From: Isoetes taiwanensis
Taxonomy: Eukaryota > Streptophyta > Lycopodiopsida > Isoetales > Isoetaceae
Reading direction: 5' to 3'
DNA length: 64,000 nucleotides
Assembly (NCBI GenBank): GCA_021234155.1
Contig: JAJEKV010000014.1
Coordinates: forward strand, 10,311,563 to 10,375,562
The notes under the pieces were generated by a model. It was not told the origin of the DNA and searched no databases. It worked only from the letters and a program-made list of their open reading frames with translations. The translations under genes and the position numbers were made by a program. Of this stretch, positions 24,204-35,512 are shown piece after piece (the stretch's first letter is position 1; every line of letters starts with the position of its first letter).

Positions 24204-26052
24204 AATTGAAATGATCTATGTATAAATACTTAGCAGGAACGAGCCACAAAATCTTAATAAATTTTAAACGCCTCCCTCCTTACGGTTAGCCACGAATTAA
24301 TGACCCCACTTAAACAATTCTATTTATATATGTCACAAACCATTCTGAATCTGCCATATATGGCACATATATCTTTGTATGCTAAAATCTCCATGGCTAT
24401 GCCGGCGAACAAAAAACGTGCCCGCTTGTCCAAGTTTTGTCCTTATCTAATCCAGGTGAGTCTGCTTGCTTGCAACCGGAGAGAACAAAAAAGTCTATAC
24501 GTGTGTGTCGACTTTGCATGAGGCAAATCCCAGAAAAAATAGGATTGAAAAAAAAGGCAAAAAAGGATGTATGATTATATATGTTTCGACATATAGCCTA
24601 GGTAGCAAGTACAATATCAATTATATTTGGGATAATACTTGTTTGATTATTAGTTTGTATCAATATTGCTATAATGCTTGGGAGCAAGAGAATAAGGACC
24701 TCTCCATCTCATTTAACGTTTCCAACATAGTACCCATGTCATAACATGCCAACGCTTCATGCAATAAAGTCTGATGAAGTCACACTAGGCCATTTTTCCC
24801 TACGTTTTGGATCAACCCAATCCATATCAATACGTCTTGCTTGGGTCGGGAGATAGGTCCGAAGTTGCATACATAAAATATGAAAAAAGTACGAAATGTA
24901 TGCCCCCCCCCCCACACTTTTTTGGCAAAACTACGCGTTTTATACGTGACAAAAAAGATCAGTAGAATTCGAAAAATGGCGCGAATGCAAATGCTCAGGA
25001 ATGCATCTGCACATAAATCCTAGCATATGTGTTCGGACGATGCAGATGTAAACCCAAGGCAGCACACGATCCCTTTCCCTATGGGCTTGTAGGGTCGTTA
25101 AATTGCTGGCGTCTGCATACTCCATTGGTGCGGCTGCTAACACTTACAGCTGCATGATGCCCTCTACGCAGATGTCACATAAAATGTGCAGTCGTGATGT
25201 GCGATAACGGCGATAACGAGGGTACGGGATTTATTTGTGGCCGCGTGTTTGAGGCCAACGGGCGACCTGAACTTGTTGCGTCCACGAGTTGCTGCTAAAC
25301 GTGCTGGCAAAGCATCCTTAGTGGCCGCATTTTTGAGGCCATGCAACCGCCAGGGATAAACCGAGGACGTCTACGTCAATGACAAGACGCGTTCGCGTTG
25401 AATTTCTGGTGGCTGCCTGTACGCATTATGTGGCAGGGTAGTGTCATGGTCGCGTTTGCGCTTGGTCGCTTCTATTTACTTTTATATACGTCTGCTCGTT
25501 GTGGGCGCCGTGGCCACGCCGGATTTTTTTTTGGTCGGGGTATTAAACTACAAAAAATATGTTTTATACTTTTAAGATATGTTTTTTGGGAAAAATACAT
25601 ACAAAACATTTAAGAAAAATATAAGAATCTATCCTTGACTAAGTTACTTAGGGCATGAGCAAATACGCAACTCTTATAAAAAATGTTTACATCATCACCA
25701 GATCAAGATCAACAATTTTCGTCTATTGGTTTAGAAAAATGAAATGAATGTTTCTTGAACTCCCCATCGAAATATTCATATCTTAAAAAAGGATGGTTTT
25801 TTATTTAAATTGTCCAACAAAATGACATCTAGATTCTTTATTTTCAAATCTATAAGGACTGAAAGGCAAATGGCATTAGGCCCTAGGTATACTGTAATAT
25901 GATAGATGTCTTGCGTAATTGGACTTAGAAGGTGGAGGCCTCCATCTAGCATGTACCCCTCACAAGCCTCAATATTTTGCTCGAGCTTCTAAGCCCATTG
26001 AAGATTTAGAAAAAAATGATGTGGTGTGCGGGTCATGTCCCCAAAATGCCAC
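24204..26052. other. Unassigned DNA with a GC-rich island at 25150-25540
   Basis: A C13-like run sits at 24902. Between 25150 and 25540 the base composition changes to GC-rich and CpG-rich; GTGGCCGC followed by TTTGAGGCCA occurs twice (25239 and 25320). A TTTATATACG box lies at 25481. No downstream conserved exon could be identified. Confidence 0.4.
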
Positions 26053-26515
26053 AAAATGGAAATAGGGTCGGGAGTTTTTGCGGAGATGCAATCTCGTGAT
26101 GCCACGTGGCAACTCCCTCCAATGCAGAATGGAAATAGGGTTAACCTATTCCGCATTACCGGCTCTCCAAGTAATTTTAGATATTTTTCTTTTAGAATTT
26201 TTGCTCGAGCGCCTCATGATCTTCTGTTTCTATGCCTCAGATCTTGCAGTTCCTCACCAGGCATATCGTAGTTCTTCATCATGCCAATTCTTCGCCAGTT
26301 TCCAGAAAGATCGCATGTAGTTCTTGGCAGGTAGCTCTTCACCTGGCTCCAATAGATTGCAAAAACTTCGCAGATCACCAGGTTTTTGAAACAACTTCGC
26401 AGATTTGTGAAACTTTGCAGAACAAACCTATAAAACTTCGCAGATCTGTAGAACATTGCAGAATAATTTCCTATTTTTACAGATATTCTAAAACTGCCTC
26501 CCCTATTTCCATTTT
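26053..26515. mobile_element. Inverted-repeat segment, possible MITE of 463 bp
   Basis: AAAATGGAAATAGGG at 26053 matches the reverse complement of the sequence ending at 26515, and the match continues with some mismatches to about 28 bp. A second direct copy of ATGGAAATAGGGTTA lies near 26128. The interior repeats a CTTCGCAGAT motif four times (26360-26440). No target duplication is visible, so transposon status is unproven. Confidence 0.4.
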
Positions 26516-26542
26516 ATAGGGGAATAGAATTGGTCTTCCTGT

Positions 26543-26606
26543 CCCAGTTTTGCAGGTGGGCCACTCCCGGTTAATGCTGGTTGCAGGACCCCACTTGCAA
26601 AACCAG
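26543..26606. repeat. Hairpin-forming inverted repeat
   Basis: CCCAGTTTTGCAGGTGGG (26543-26560) pairs with CCCACTTGCAAAACCAGG (26589-26606) with one or two mismatches across a 28-nt loop. There is no T run after it, and its role is unknown. Confidence 0.6.
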
Positions 26607-26624
26607 GAATTGAATTAAATTGAA

Positions 26625-26895
26625 TGGATTTTATCGTCCACGAAGGCCAATCGACCTACGATAAAGGAGGGCAACAAACTTATCACTGTGCAGATTAGAA
26701 AAATCCCCACCCTGAAGTATTTTCGAGAGAAAAATCGTGGCAGTAATAAAGATGTCGACAAACTGTACAAATAAATCATATGTACAGATGAGTGTCCGAA
26801 GGGATAGCTGAGCCCAAAATAGAGTCCCAACATCCATTCCGAAGCCATAGCTGGTCCCAACATCCATTCCCCTATACATAGAGAGGGACTACTTT
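26625..26895 (-). mobile_element. LINE 3' end, minus strand, diverged
   Basis: TTTTATCGTCCACGAAGGCC at 26631 is the shared LINE terminal box, preceded by an (AATTG)n-like tail on the + strand. A weak form of the family's CCCC / TTTTCGAG motif follows at 26705-26740. CCCAACATCCATTCC is duplicated at about 26827 and 26857. The 5' portion is missing. Confidence 0.6.
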
Positions 26896-27899
26896 CAGAG
26901 GGCTAGATTCGACTTGCGGCAGTGGCACTTCTTTAAAAAATCTCAACTTCCGCCTCCTTTTTTAAGAGCGATGATCTGTGTGATTCCATTTGCGGCAATA
27001 GGTAGTTTCAAATAGATGTTCAAGATTGCTCTCTCACTTAATCTACGGCAAGATTCGTCTGTCACTTAACTCAAATTCTAAAGAACTGGAGATCACCCCT
27101 ACCAATTAATCCAGTGTTTTGGACTTAAACAGGAGTGTTTTTGGTTTTTTGATGAGTGTTTTGATAATTGCTAACTGCTGCAAATGGAATTAGACGGCAA
27201 GCGTCAGTTATGCGGTGTTGCTGCAAAATTGATTGAGGCTTAAATGCCACTCATCTATCTTCCAAAGTCGAATCTGGTCCAGATTTTCCTCTAGACTGCT
27301 GACATGGAATGGTCTGCCAGACTCAGAGGCGATGCATCAAAATCATCATAGCCGGAGCTTGGAGCGGGAGAGCGTGCAGGTCCGCTTCTGTGATTGAGGG
27401 CTTCTCTCTTGCACGGCATCAATGGAAGACCAAGATGTAGTACGACAGTGCCAAGGTGATCTTCACTTCTGTTGGTTTTTCAGAGCCAAGAGGTTATAGT
27501 ACGATATTTTCCTTAGCTTTTTTAGTTTAAGGACTTTTATTGTGGGTCTTGTTGTTTTGTCTTGCTTGCGTGTGTTTCTTGTAAGCAAATGGATTTCATC
27601 ATGAGTCATAGTTTGTCCCGCTAATGCTACTCACAAGCACCCACTTGCCCATGAAAAAAGACCAGACTCATTGTCTCCCCGTCGACACGGGGGCACATCA
27701 TCTTCGAATTGAGACAGCAGATGGATTGGTGAGCCACGCGGGATGTGCTCGGCTCAATGCCGCCAAATGGGAGTCATTGAGGATGAATCTCATACCCTTC
27801 AAAGTTGCCCAAAGATATGATCAAATCGAACGCGCTTATGCCGAAGTTGATCGGGCCCGCCACCGCTACATGTGACATTGAGCATGGCCTCCGTACGGG
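26896..27899. other. Unassigned DNA
   Basis: No recognised gene. The right part (27620-27899) contains a GC-richer open frame that may belong to the adjoining LINE fragment, but I cannot place it in a known domain. Confidence 0.35.
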
Positions 27900-28168
27900 T
27901 GCTAGGATCATACCTTCAGGAGGTCATGGACATGCGAGATCAGCTATGTCCTCGGGCACGTGCTTGACATGTACATACACATTTATTTCATGATGATGTA
28001 TACTTGTACGCTTTGACAAAGATTCTTATTATCGCCACGGTTTTTCCTGAAAACCCTTCTGGCGACGGGTTTTTAACCGGACAAGAATAAGTTTGTCAAG
28101 GCCCTTCTGGGTCCCATAGGCCGATTGGTCTCAGTGGACGATAAAAAACTATTCTTATTCTTATTCTT
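27900..28168 (+). mobile_element. LINE 3' end, plus strand, with (TTCTTA)n tail
   Basis: The 3' UTR contains the family motif GGTTTTTCCTGAAAACCC then GACGGGTTTTT (28040-28075), the terminal box CCCATAGGCCGATTGGTCTC and GTGGACGATAAAAAA (28111-28147), then a hexanucleotide tail to about 28168. Confidence 0.75.
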
Positions 28169-29671
28169 ATTCCAAATATTCTCTTTTCATTTTAGACGTT
28201 ATGGACATTGATTACTAGTTGTTGTTCCAGTGCCAGCATCTCTAAAATGCCTTGCAATGCAGCATTTGCTTTTCTGGGTCCTGATTTTTTGTGTCCTGCA
28301 AGCATTTCCTGTACTCTCTTTTTTTTTTTTTAAGATATTACAATTAGACTCTCACATCCATGAAATATCGTGCATTTGTTTGTGTTATTGATATGATATG
28401 CTTCTATGTAAGGTCATAGGCTCTCTTTTTGTGTTAGATGTTACAGACGCTATTAAGAAGTAGTTATTTCTTTCATGCATGCATCAAGCTCAAAGAAATG
28501 CCTTCCAAAGGTAGTATTTTTATGAGAGTACTCATCTTCTCCAAGTTATGCATTCACCTGGCAACCTTCTATAGTTCTTGTGCTTGTAGTAAGTGCTGAA
28601 CCAAGAATATAGTACAAATAGAAACAACCATCATAGCTTCCATTCAGTCAACATTATCCTTTGCGTGGTGCAAAGCAAGGGAAGGTTGCACTACTACTTT
28701 GCATCCAAGATAGAATGGTAGCTTTGTGAATTCAAAGATGAAAATTTGCTGATCCCAAGAGGCTCATAAAGAGGCTGATATAAATAGCCCAAATGGAAAT
28801 GCTAGGGTCCAAATCCCTAGACCTCTTGTCCACGTAACCACTATTTTATTATGAACATTGGATGTTTTAATGTAAAACTTTCATGAATTTGCAACCCCTA
28901 GCTCTTTTGCATTGCCTTGACTTGGTTTGTTAAAATTGCATGCACCGATTATTACTCTATAGCCGCAATCGGGCTTGTTTTCTAACAACTTGCATGAGTT
29001 TGCTTAATAGTTTTGTATACATGATGACAATGAACATTCTTTAATTTTTTGTGCAAATCTATCGTTTAAATTTGGTTTTTCCTCCCTGTTAGAAAAGTTT
29101 TTAGTTTCTGTTTTCCCAAGGTTTAGGTTTTACAAATTTTGGCTGCTAGAAAGAAAAATCTGATTAACCAAATATCGGAAAAAAAAATTTGGTATCATTT
29201 CTGGTTATTGTTGACTCCACCTTATCCGTGCAAAAATTGAACAAAGATAAAGTTTTTTTTTTTTTTCAAGAATTATCCTTGTCGAACTTTCACAAATTTT
29301 TGTCGTTGCTATGGAGGCCGATGAATGCAAGACTCTTGAGAAGGCATACTTGAAGAAGCATACGAGGTTCTGTTGTTGCCTATGTTTTGGAGCAAAAGAA
29401 ATGACCAAATTCGAAATCCATGGCCATTTACCCCAAGACAGCTTTCCCATAGTAGAGACATGAGCTGCTTCTCTGATGGGATTATTATGTGGAGTTTCGT
29501 GGATTTTCTTGCAGTTATGCTAAGGTTATTCCAGCCCCAGGTCTCATCGCTCCAACTAGATAATATTTTGACAAGGAGGGCTGCTGGGTTGTTTTCAAGT
29601 GGATCATATGTGACAAAATTTTCGTTGTCTCGGTGATGCAGGAAAAAATCAATCTTTGTTATGGCACTGAT
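28169..29671. other. Unassigned DNA
   Basis: No recognised feature apart from short T runs at 28320 and 29255. A minus frame at 29309-29725 has 138 residues and no known motif. Confidence 0.4.
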
Positions 29672-30010
29672 AATACTAAAGAGTGAAGGAAACGTGCGCC
29701 AAATGCGGCTCTCCAAACTTGACATAAAACCTGAATATATCTGAAGAGGCTCTGGTCTAATATAGTGTAGACCGCAAATCTTAGCCCTATATCTAGCTAA
29801 ATCTAGGCCCTACACTTATGCTAACCTTAACATGCCAAGTGTAATGAAATTGATGAGCTCCCAGAATCATCAGCTACAAGGGCCTCCAGACAGATACATG
29901 AATCGACCTGGTTGGGCAAACAAAGGAAATATAAAGGATGAAGAATATTGTACAAGAAGTTTTCAAAACGGAGAAGCATGAGAGCAGCAACACAACAGCA
30001 CACAACAAGG

Positions 30011-33000
30011 CATTAGAGAAAATTTGGGGTCTTGAAATGTCCCCCTAAGATATTTTTAATTCATTATCTCCTATTTCTTAGAATAATCCATGTCATATTT
30101 AAGTCAATAACTATGCAATCCTTACCAAATCTTTTCCTTCCTTAAAACCCTCTCCTAATGCCACGTGTACAATTTCACTTGCTTGAAATTTATGGAGAGA
30201 TATACTAAGTCTATTTTGGGGGAAGTGAACTTGAAAAGCATGTATGGTCAAGGGCATATTTAAAGCCATACGTGAGAGATCTTTTGCACATCGTTAAAGG
30301 TGCCTTGATCTTAAAGGCTTTTATATTATATTATATAAAAAAAGGGCGCACGTTTTGAGATGAAGGCAAGGAATTGTTTTCGATCAAGAAAAGAAGATAG
30401 AAGAGAGAACACATAAGCCCATTTGTAGAAGAAAATCCGAAACGCAGGCTAATGATATTAACGAGGGATGTTTTCCTGAAGTACGAATTGGAGCATATTG
30501 GAGCAGCTCGATAGATAAGAATATCAAGCCCTTTCGGCAATGCAATCCACTTGATTATTGTACAGATCTCGACCATATGCATCCTTCGTCCCTTCTTGTG
30601 TATAATTCAACATGTTTCTTTGCTAAATCATATTTGAAGGCATCATTTCCCTTGAAGTTTCAACTCTGCGTGATGTGGTTCAGAAGTTAGCAGACTGGAT
30701 TTAGTAATGCCCTTGTTCTTCTTTGAAAGAAAATAAACACTTAAGGTTTGCCCTATTACGGTTGTCAAACTGGCTTGCCCATAGATTATCTTTCATTTCC
30801 TTCAATATATGCCTTATCATGATACCTTATTTATGATGAAATCCTTCTGTTCTTTAGTAGGACTGCACACATACAAATGAAGTTGACAAATATACAAACC
30901 TTTATGGGTCCATAAAAGCATGGCTGAATGGCAATAGAGCCAAACATCTTTAAAGGTAAATTTGGTCAAGATCACAAGTATATAATCAGATTATACAAAT
31001 AGAATGTAGATGCAGCCATAAGATTCTACTAAATCATGCAGTGCTACCAAATAAATAATGCAGTGCTTAAAGTAGCTATTTTTGCATTTTTCTTGTTGTA
31101 AAGAATAGCCAAATGTGCTTCCTAGAAATATATTCAATGTCAGAAACTCATCCTAACTAGTAAATGATCAAGGTAATAGTGCATACAAAATTGGCTTCAA
31201 AAGTGGAAGCTCATTTCATACACAATCAAGGATTTTGCATGTTGTAAAAAATGAGAATCAGCCATGAAAATACACCAAGCCATGAAAATACACAAAACCC
31301 TGTTATTAGCATACATTTTCAGAACTGGTGGAGCAACATCCATATCTAAAACTTATGCATCAGGTCCAGATCTTAATGTTTCGTGGGTCGGATAATAGAA
31401 TTAATGTTGCAAGAAAGACGTAACTATGAAGAATTGCATAAGCTAATACAAAGCGAAAAAAAAAATGGAGCAAGCAAAGGACCTTCCTTCAAGACACGGG
31501 CTATTAGGCAAATGTATAGTTAAACCACACAACATGGGATGCTGAATTTGAATGCCACATTCGTCCATCTTCCTGGTCTAAGCATGTGCTACAGCTTATG
31601 TGTGTACTTGGTCTACAGCTACGAGCCTGCACAAATCCACCTCTACAAATACAGATTGGATAAACTATGCCAACACAAAACTTCACAACATCTACTAAAT
31701 TTCACCATTCAGATCAAAATATGAACACACATTTCAATCACAGCCCACTTTCACAATGAAACATCCACATAACCTTCAGGAATTGAACCTGATAGACCAA
31801 TTGTTTTTCTTTTCACAAAATTAAGGAGTCATAGCTTATGGACTTTAGAATACGGAAGTGTTCTAAGGTCCACAAATATTTAAAACTGAACTTCCTTTCT
31901 TGCCAAGCAAACTAGCAGTTATCTAGCTTAGCGTAAGCCCCGAAAGCAAATTTTAGAGTCCGAAAGCAGCAAAACCGCAAATAAGATATAAATCACTTTG
32001 TACTGCTGCAACACAGCTGAGGGAAAAATGCATACAAAGATATCCATCCAAAATATTAGCAACAAAACATATAAGTGACATATTTGGCAATGTGAATTCG
32101 TTTATCCGCCAAAGACAGCCTCGAGAATGATTCATGTAACTTCTTTAGTTTCAAGCAATTATGTACCTAGCATTAACCTCAAATTAACCAATAACCTTAT
32201 GCAACTCAACCAAAAGGAAATGAAGAAGGCTTAACCGACCTAGTTGTAAAAGCTCGGCAGCTCTACCGAGAGCAAGCAAGTCGGCCCCAAGAGCACCCAA
32301 GCATTGTTCTAAGGCGAATGAAAAAAGTTTCCATCGATAATACCTAGCAAGCACAAGAACAAGATTGATCTTCTCCAAAGATCAAACTCGGTTTGTAAGC
32401 AAATAAACATCTCTCAAGCTATTCTCGCCTTTGTAAGAAAAAAGAGAAAATTTTTACAATGTAAATCAATAAATGTGGGAAGCAAAAGGAAACTTCCAAG
32501 ATCCATACCTCATTCAAACCCAAATTCCCCGGCATAAAGCAAAGAAGAAACAAGGGCCCCATCTTTGTAGAATCGAATCGACTAATAAGACATAAGCAAT
32601 TTCAGAGTAGGAAACGGTGGCAAATAAAAAAGGGTAAAAGAGCTTCACGGAAATATAGGCTAAGACCAATGTATCAGCTTTAAGGCCATGTAATCCGTGA
32701 GCTCAAGATCAACTGGATTTCATGCCTCGCTTCTTCAACTATGGGGTTTCCCATCTGTTTCACACTCGAAATCTTCTGTGCTTCAGAATAGGATTTCCTG
32801 TTGTTTTCCCACGCTACCTCGACCCCGCCAAAAACACAAATCGAGAGACCATTAACTATTGGATGCTCGATGCAAATCTCTAACATATCTTTAGGGGATT
32901 TCATGCACTACTTTCTAAATATTGGGGCATCCCCCTTGCCATGTAGACATGCCATTTGAACAAAGAGCAAGCCCCTTATTGGTGGATTGCAAAATCTGAT

Positions 33001-33057
33001 GTGGAATTTCAAGTATTTATTAGGAGGATATTCTAAGACCCCATATTTTCTCTAATG
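30011..33057. mobile_element. 3.05-kb inverted-repeat element nested in an LTR element
   Basis: The left end at 30011 (CATTAGAGAAAATTTGGGGT) and the right end ending at 33057 are reverse complements over about 40 bp with roughly 34 matches. The related LTR element at 53.9 kb lacks this segment, which gives an empty site and fixes the boundaries to within a few bases. No transposase could be recognised, so it is non-autonomous. No direct target duplication is evident and the superfamily is undecided. It carries several short minus-strand frames. Confidence 0.6.
32680..32904 (-). CDS. Unrecognised 74-residue frame in the nested element
   Basis: The frame starts MKSPKDMLEICIEHP and ends LSSRITWP-stop. 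Its codon use and amino-acid mix look more gene-like than the surroundings. It is followed on the minus strand by an intron-like AT-rich stretch and another frame at 32378-32184. It could be a captured host-gene exon carried by the inverted-repeat element. I do not recognise the protein and assign no function. Confidence 0.25.
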   Translation of the reverse strand: MKSPKDMLEICIEHPIVNGLSICVFGGVEVAWENNRKSYSEAQKISSVKQMGNPIVEEARHEIQLILSSRITWP

Positions 33058-33629
33058 AAAGTGATCATGAACAAACCCGGCATAACGGCACTACCATTAA
33101 TTGTGAGATCTTAGCATACACAAAATGCAGCAGCAGTCTATGACTGCCAGATGCTACAAAGCTGCCATGCTCATGACCACAAAATACGAACAAGAGAAAC
33201 AAATATGTACAAAGAGTGAAGGAAACGTGCGCCAAATGAGGCTCTCCAAACTTGAGATAAAACATGAATACATCTGAAGAGGCTCTGGTCTAATATAATG
33301 TAGACCGAGCCCTACATCTAGCTAAATCTAAGCCCTATACTTATGTTAACCTAAACATGCCAAGTGTATCTGCCACCACAGACACCTAACATGTGCACAA
33401 TGTTAACCACTAGTTTGTTAACAGAACAGATAGGGAAAGGCAAGAAAAAAAGACCTTTCTGTTCAATAGAATCTAGGGTCAAATCAAGGTCTCCATGTTC
33501 GCATATATCCTACCATGACACCACATCCGGACTATTATCTTCTTACAAATTCTCCATCAACAAGGGTACTTCCCCAACAACGTCAAAGTGCACTAAATAA
33601 ATTGATTACTGTAATCATCCTATTTGGCT

Positions 33630-34030
33630 TCTTTTTAAGGATGTTTATGGTTTGATGGAGGAATTTCAAAGAAATTAAATGTAGCTTCATCTGCAGCTAT
33701 ACTAAAAGATACTTCCAATAAACTCTTGGCTAAAGTAGGAAGGATCTTTCCTCAAATAACTTCCAATGTAGCAGAGTATAAAGCTTTGATTGCAGGTCTC
33801 CAAGAAGCTAAGGCTATGGATATTTCAGTCATACACATTTATGGAGATTCTCAATTGGTTTTGCGATTGTGTTAGTGGTGAATATCAAAGGCCAAGAATG
33901 CTGACCTGGAATCTCTGAGAAACCAGGTAATGGGAATGCTTGCTTACTTTACTTCGAAAATTACTCATATCCCAAGGGAGCGTAATTGGGAAGTCGGATG
34001 CTTTGTGCGTAATTTCCTTAATGACATATT
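33630..34030 (+). pseudogene. Archaeal-type RNase H domain of a Tat-like retroelement
   Basis: Read with two small frameshifts this gives FDGGISKKLN, LAKVGRIFPQITSNVAEYKA, LIAGLQEAKAM, HIYGDSQLVL, SGEYQ, KNADLESLRNQVMG and HIPRERNWEV. The order D, E (NVAEYKAL), D (YGDSQLV) and a C-terminal HIPRE-N is that of the additional archaeal/plant-type RNase H of Tat-lineage Ty3/gypsy elements. It lies upstream of the reverse transcriptase, not between the RT-linked RNase H and integrase where Tat elements usually have it. The copy is inactive because its frame is broken. Confidence 0.8.
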
Positions 34031-34079
34031 TATCCTCAAGGAGCTATACCAGAGGAAGTTCTTGATGAAGACGAGGCTA

Positions 34080-35480
34080 AGGAATTTTGCCCCATATTAG
34101 TCATAAATGCATCACAAGAGGAAGCAACCAATGAAGTCATTATCAATAAACATGGCCAAGAAAGAACTCGCTTTGTGGGAGATCTCTTTGATACACAAAA
34201 CAAGGAAGAGATTACCAAATTCTTTGAAGAAAGAAGTGATGTGTTTGTTTGGGATTATTCTCGAGCTCATTGGTATCAAGGAAGAGGTATGTCAATTTGA
34301 AATCAAAATTAAGGAGGGATATAAACCTGCTTTTCCGAAGTTGAGGATCAATGCTTCACTTTTAGATCTAATTAAAGATGAATTGCATAAGATGTTGGAT
34401 GTGTGTTATTGTGGAGATTATTAATCCTGAATGGGTGTCATGCATTGTTCCAATGGAAAAGAAGAATGGTGCTTTGAGAATCAGATAGATTATCGAGACT
34501 TAAACAAAGGCACCATAAAAGATTGTTATCCTTTGCCTTTTCTAGAAGAAATCCTATATGTGTTGGGTGTGGAAAGACATGTATTCATTTTGGATGGTTT
34601 TTTGAGGGTTTAATCAGATCAGTATCAAAGAGGAGGATCAGCCAAAGACTTCATTCATCACTCCCCGGGGTACATATGCTATGAAAAGAATACCATTTAT
34701 TTAATGAATGCCCCAGCCTACTTTCCAAAGGGCAATGGATGTTATTTTTAAAACAATGTCCAATAAGAGTTTAGGGTGTATCTAGATGACCTTTGTCTGG
34801 GTTCTCACTCTACTAATCATGTGGAATTACTTGCAAAAATTTGTTCTTTATGCAGGAGTTCAGGAGTTAATCTAAATCCAAAGAAGTGCATCTTTTTTGC
34901 ATCAAAAGGACAGCTTTTAGGACATGAAGTATCCAACCAAGGTATTCAAGTTGCTCAAGATAAGATTGAAGCCCTCAAAAAGCTAGCACCCCCCAAGAAT
35001 TTAAAGCAGGTTAAGAGTTTTATTGGTATGACAAGTTTCCTTAGAATGTATATTCCAAATTTTGCTCATATTTTGAGTCCCATTTCTAAGTTGACAAGGG
35101 TTGGTAAATTTTCTAAGTCTGAAAGCAAGCATATACCTATCACATGGACTTAAGAATGCCAAGAGGCTTTTGACTTTCTCATTTCATCCATATGTGAAGC
35201 TACTCTTTTGAAAAAACCATATCTGAGCATGCCATTTGAAGTTTATATCACTGTTACTAAAAAGGCCATAGGTTTAGCCATTTTTAGTGATAAGCATACC
35301 ATAGTTTTTGCAAGCAAACAATGGTCCGCTTCTTGAAGAAAGATACACCGAATGGAAAAAGTGTCTGCTGCCTTCATGTTTTTATTAATAGACAAGGACA
35401 TTTGCTTCAAAAGCCAAGTCCAAGTCTACATGAAACAAAACCCAATAGGTTTGCTATTTGGTAAGGCAACTAATAAACCA
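34080..35480 (+). pseudogene. Ty3/gypsy reverse transcriptase and degenerate RNase H
   Basis: 34085-34330 encodes the segment before the RT fingers (FVGDLFDTQNKEEITKFFEE, RSDVFVWDY). The RT follows: WVSCIVPMEKKNGALRI, IDYRDLNKGTIKDCYPLPF, the motif A aspartate in FILDGF near 34590, and YLDD at 34779. Then come CIFFASKGQLLGHEVSNQGI and KQVKSFIGMTSFLRMYIPNF. The linked RNase H at about 35230 reads PFEVYITVTKKAIGLAIF: the usual catalytic D after V/I-Y is replaced. Loss of that residue is typical where a second RNase H has taken over. Several stops are present (34612, 35152, 35335). Confidence 0.85.
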
Positions 35481-35512
35481 AAGATCCAGATGGGCTTGTA
35501 AGTTGAAAAGTT

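Larger units (their letters stand above)
29672..33423 (-). mobile_element. Decayed LTR element, split by a DNA element
   Basis: 29672-29843 matches the middle of the LTR found three times at 51-54.7 kb. 29860-30010 matches the internal sequence next to that element's primer site (53757-53905). After a 3-kb insertion the internal sequence resumes (33058, AAAGTGATCATGAAC) with a diverged tRNA-Asp primer site (CCCGGCATAACGGCAC) and a full LTR at about 33102-33423 ending GTTAACA. The element was transcribed leftwards. Most of the internal region is deleted, and it is older than the 51-kb copy. Confidence 0.75.
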
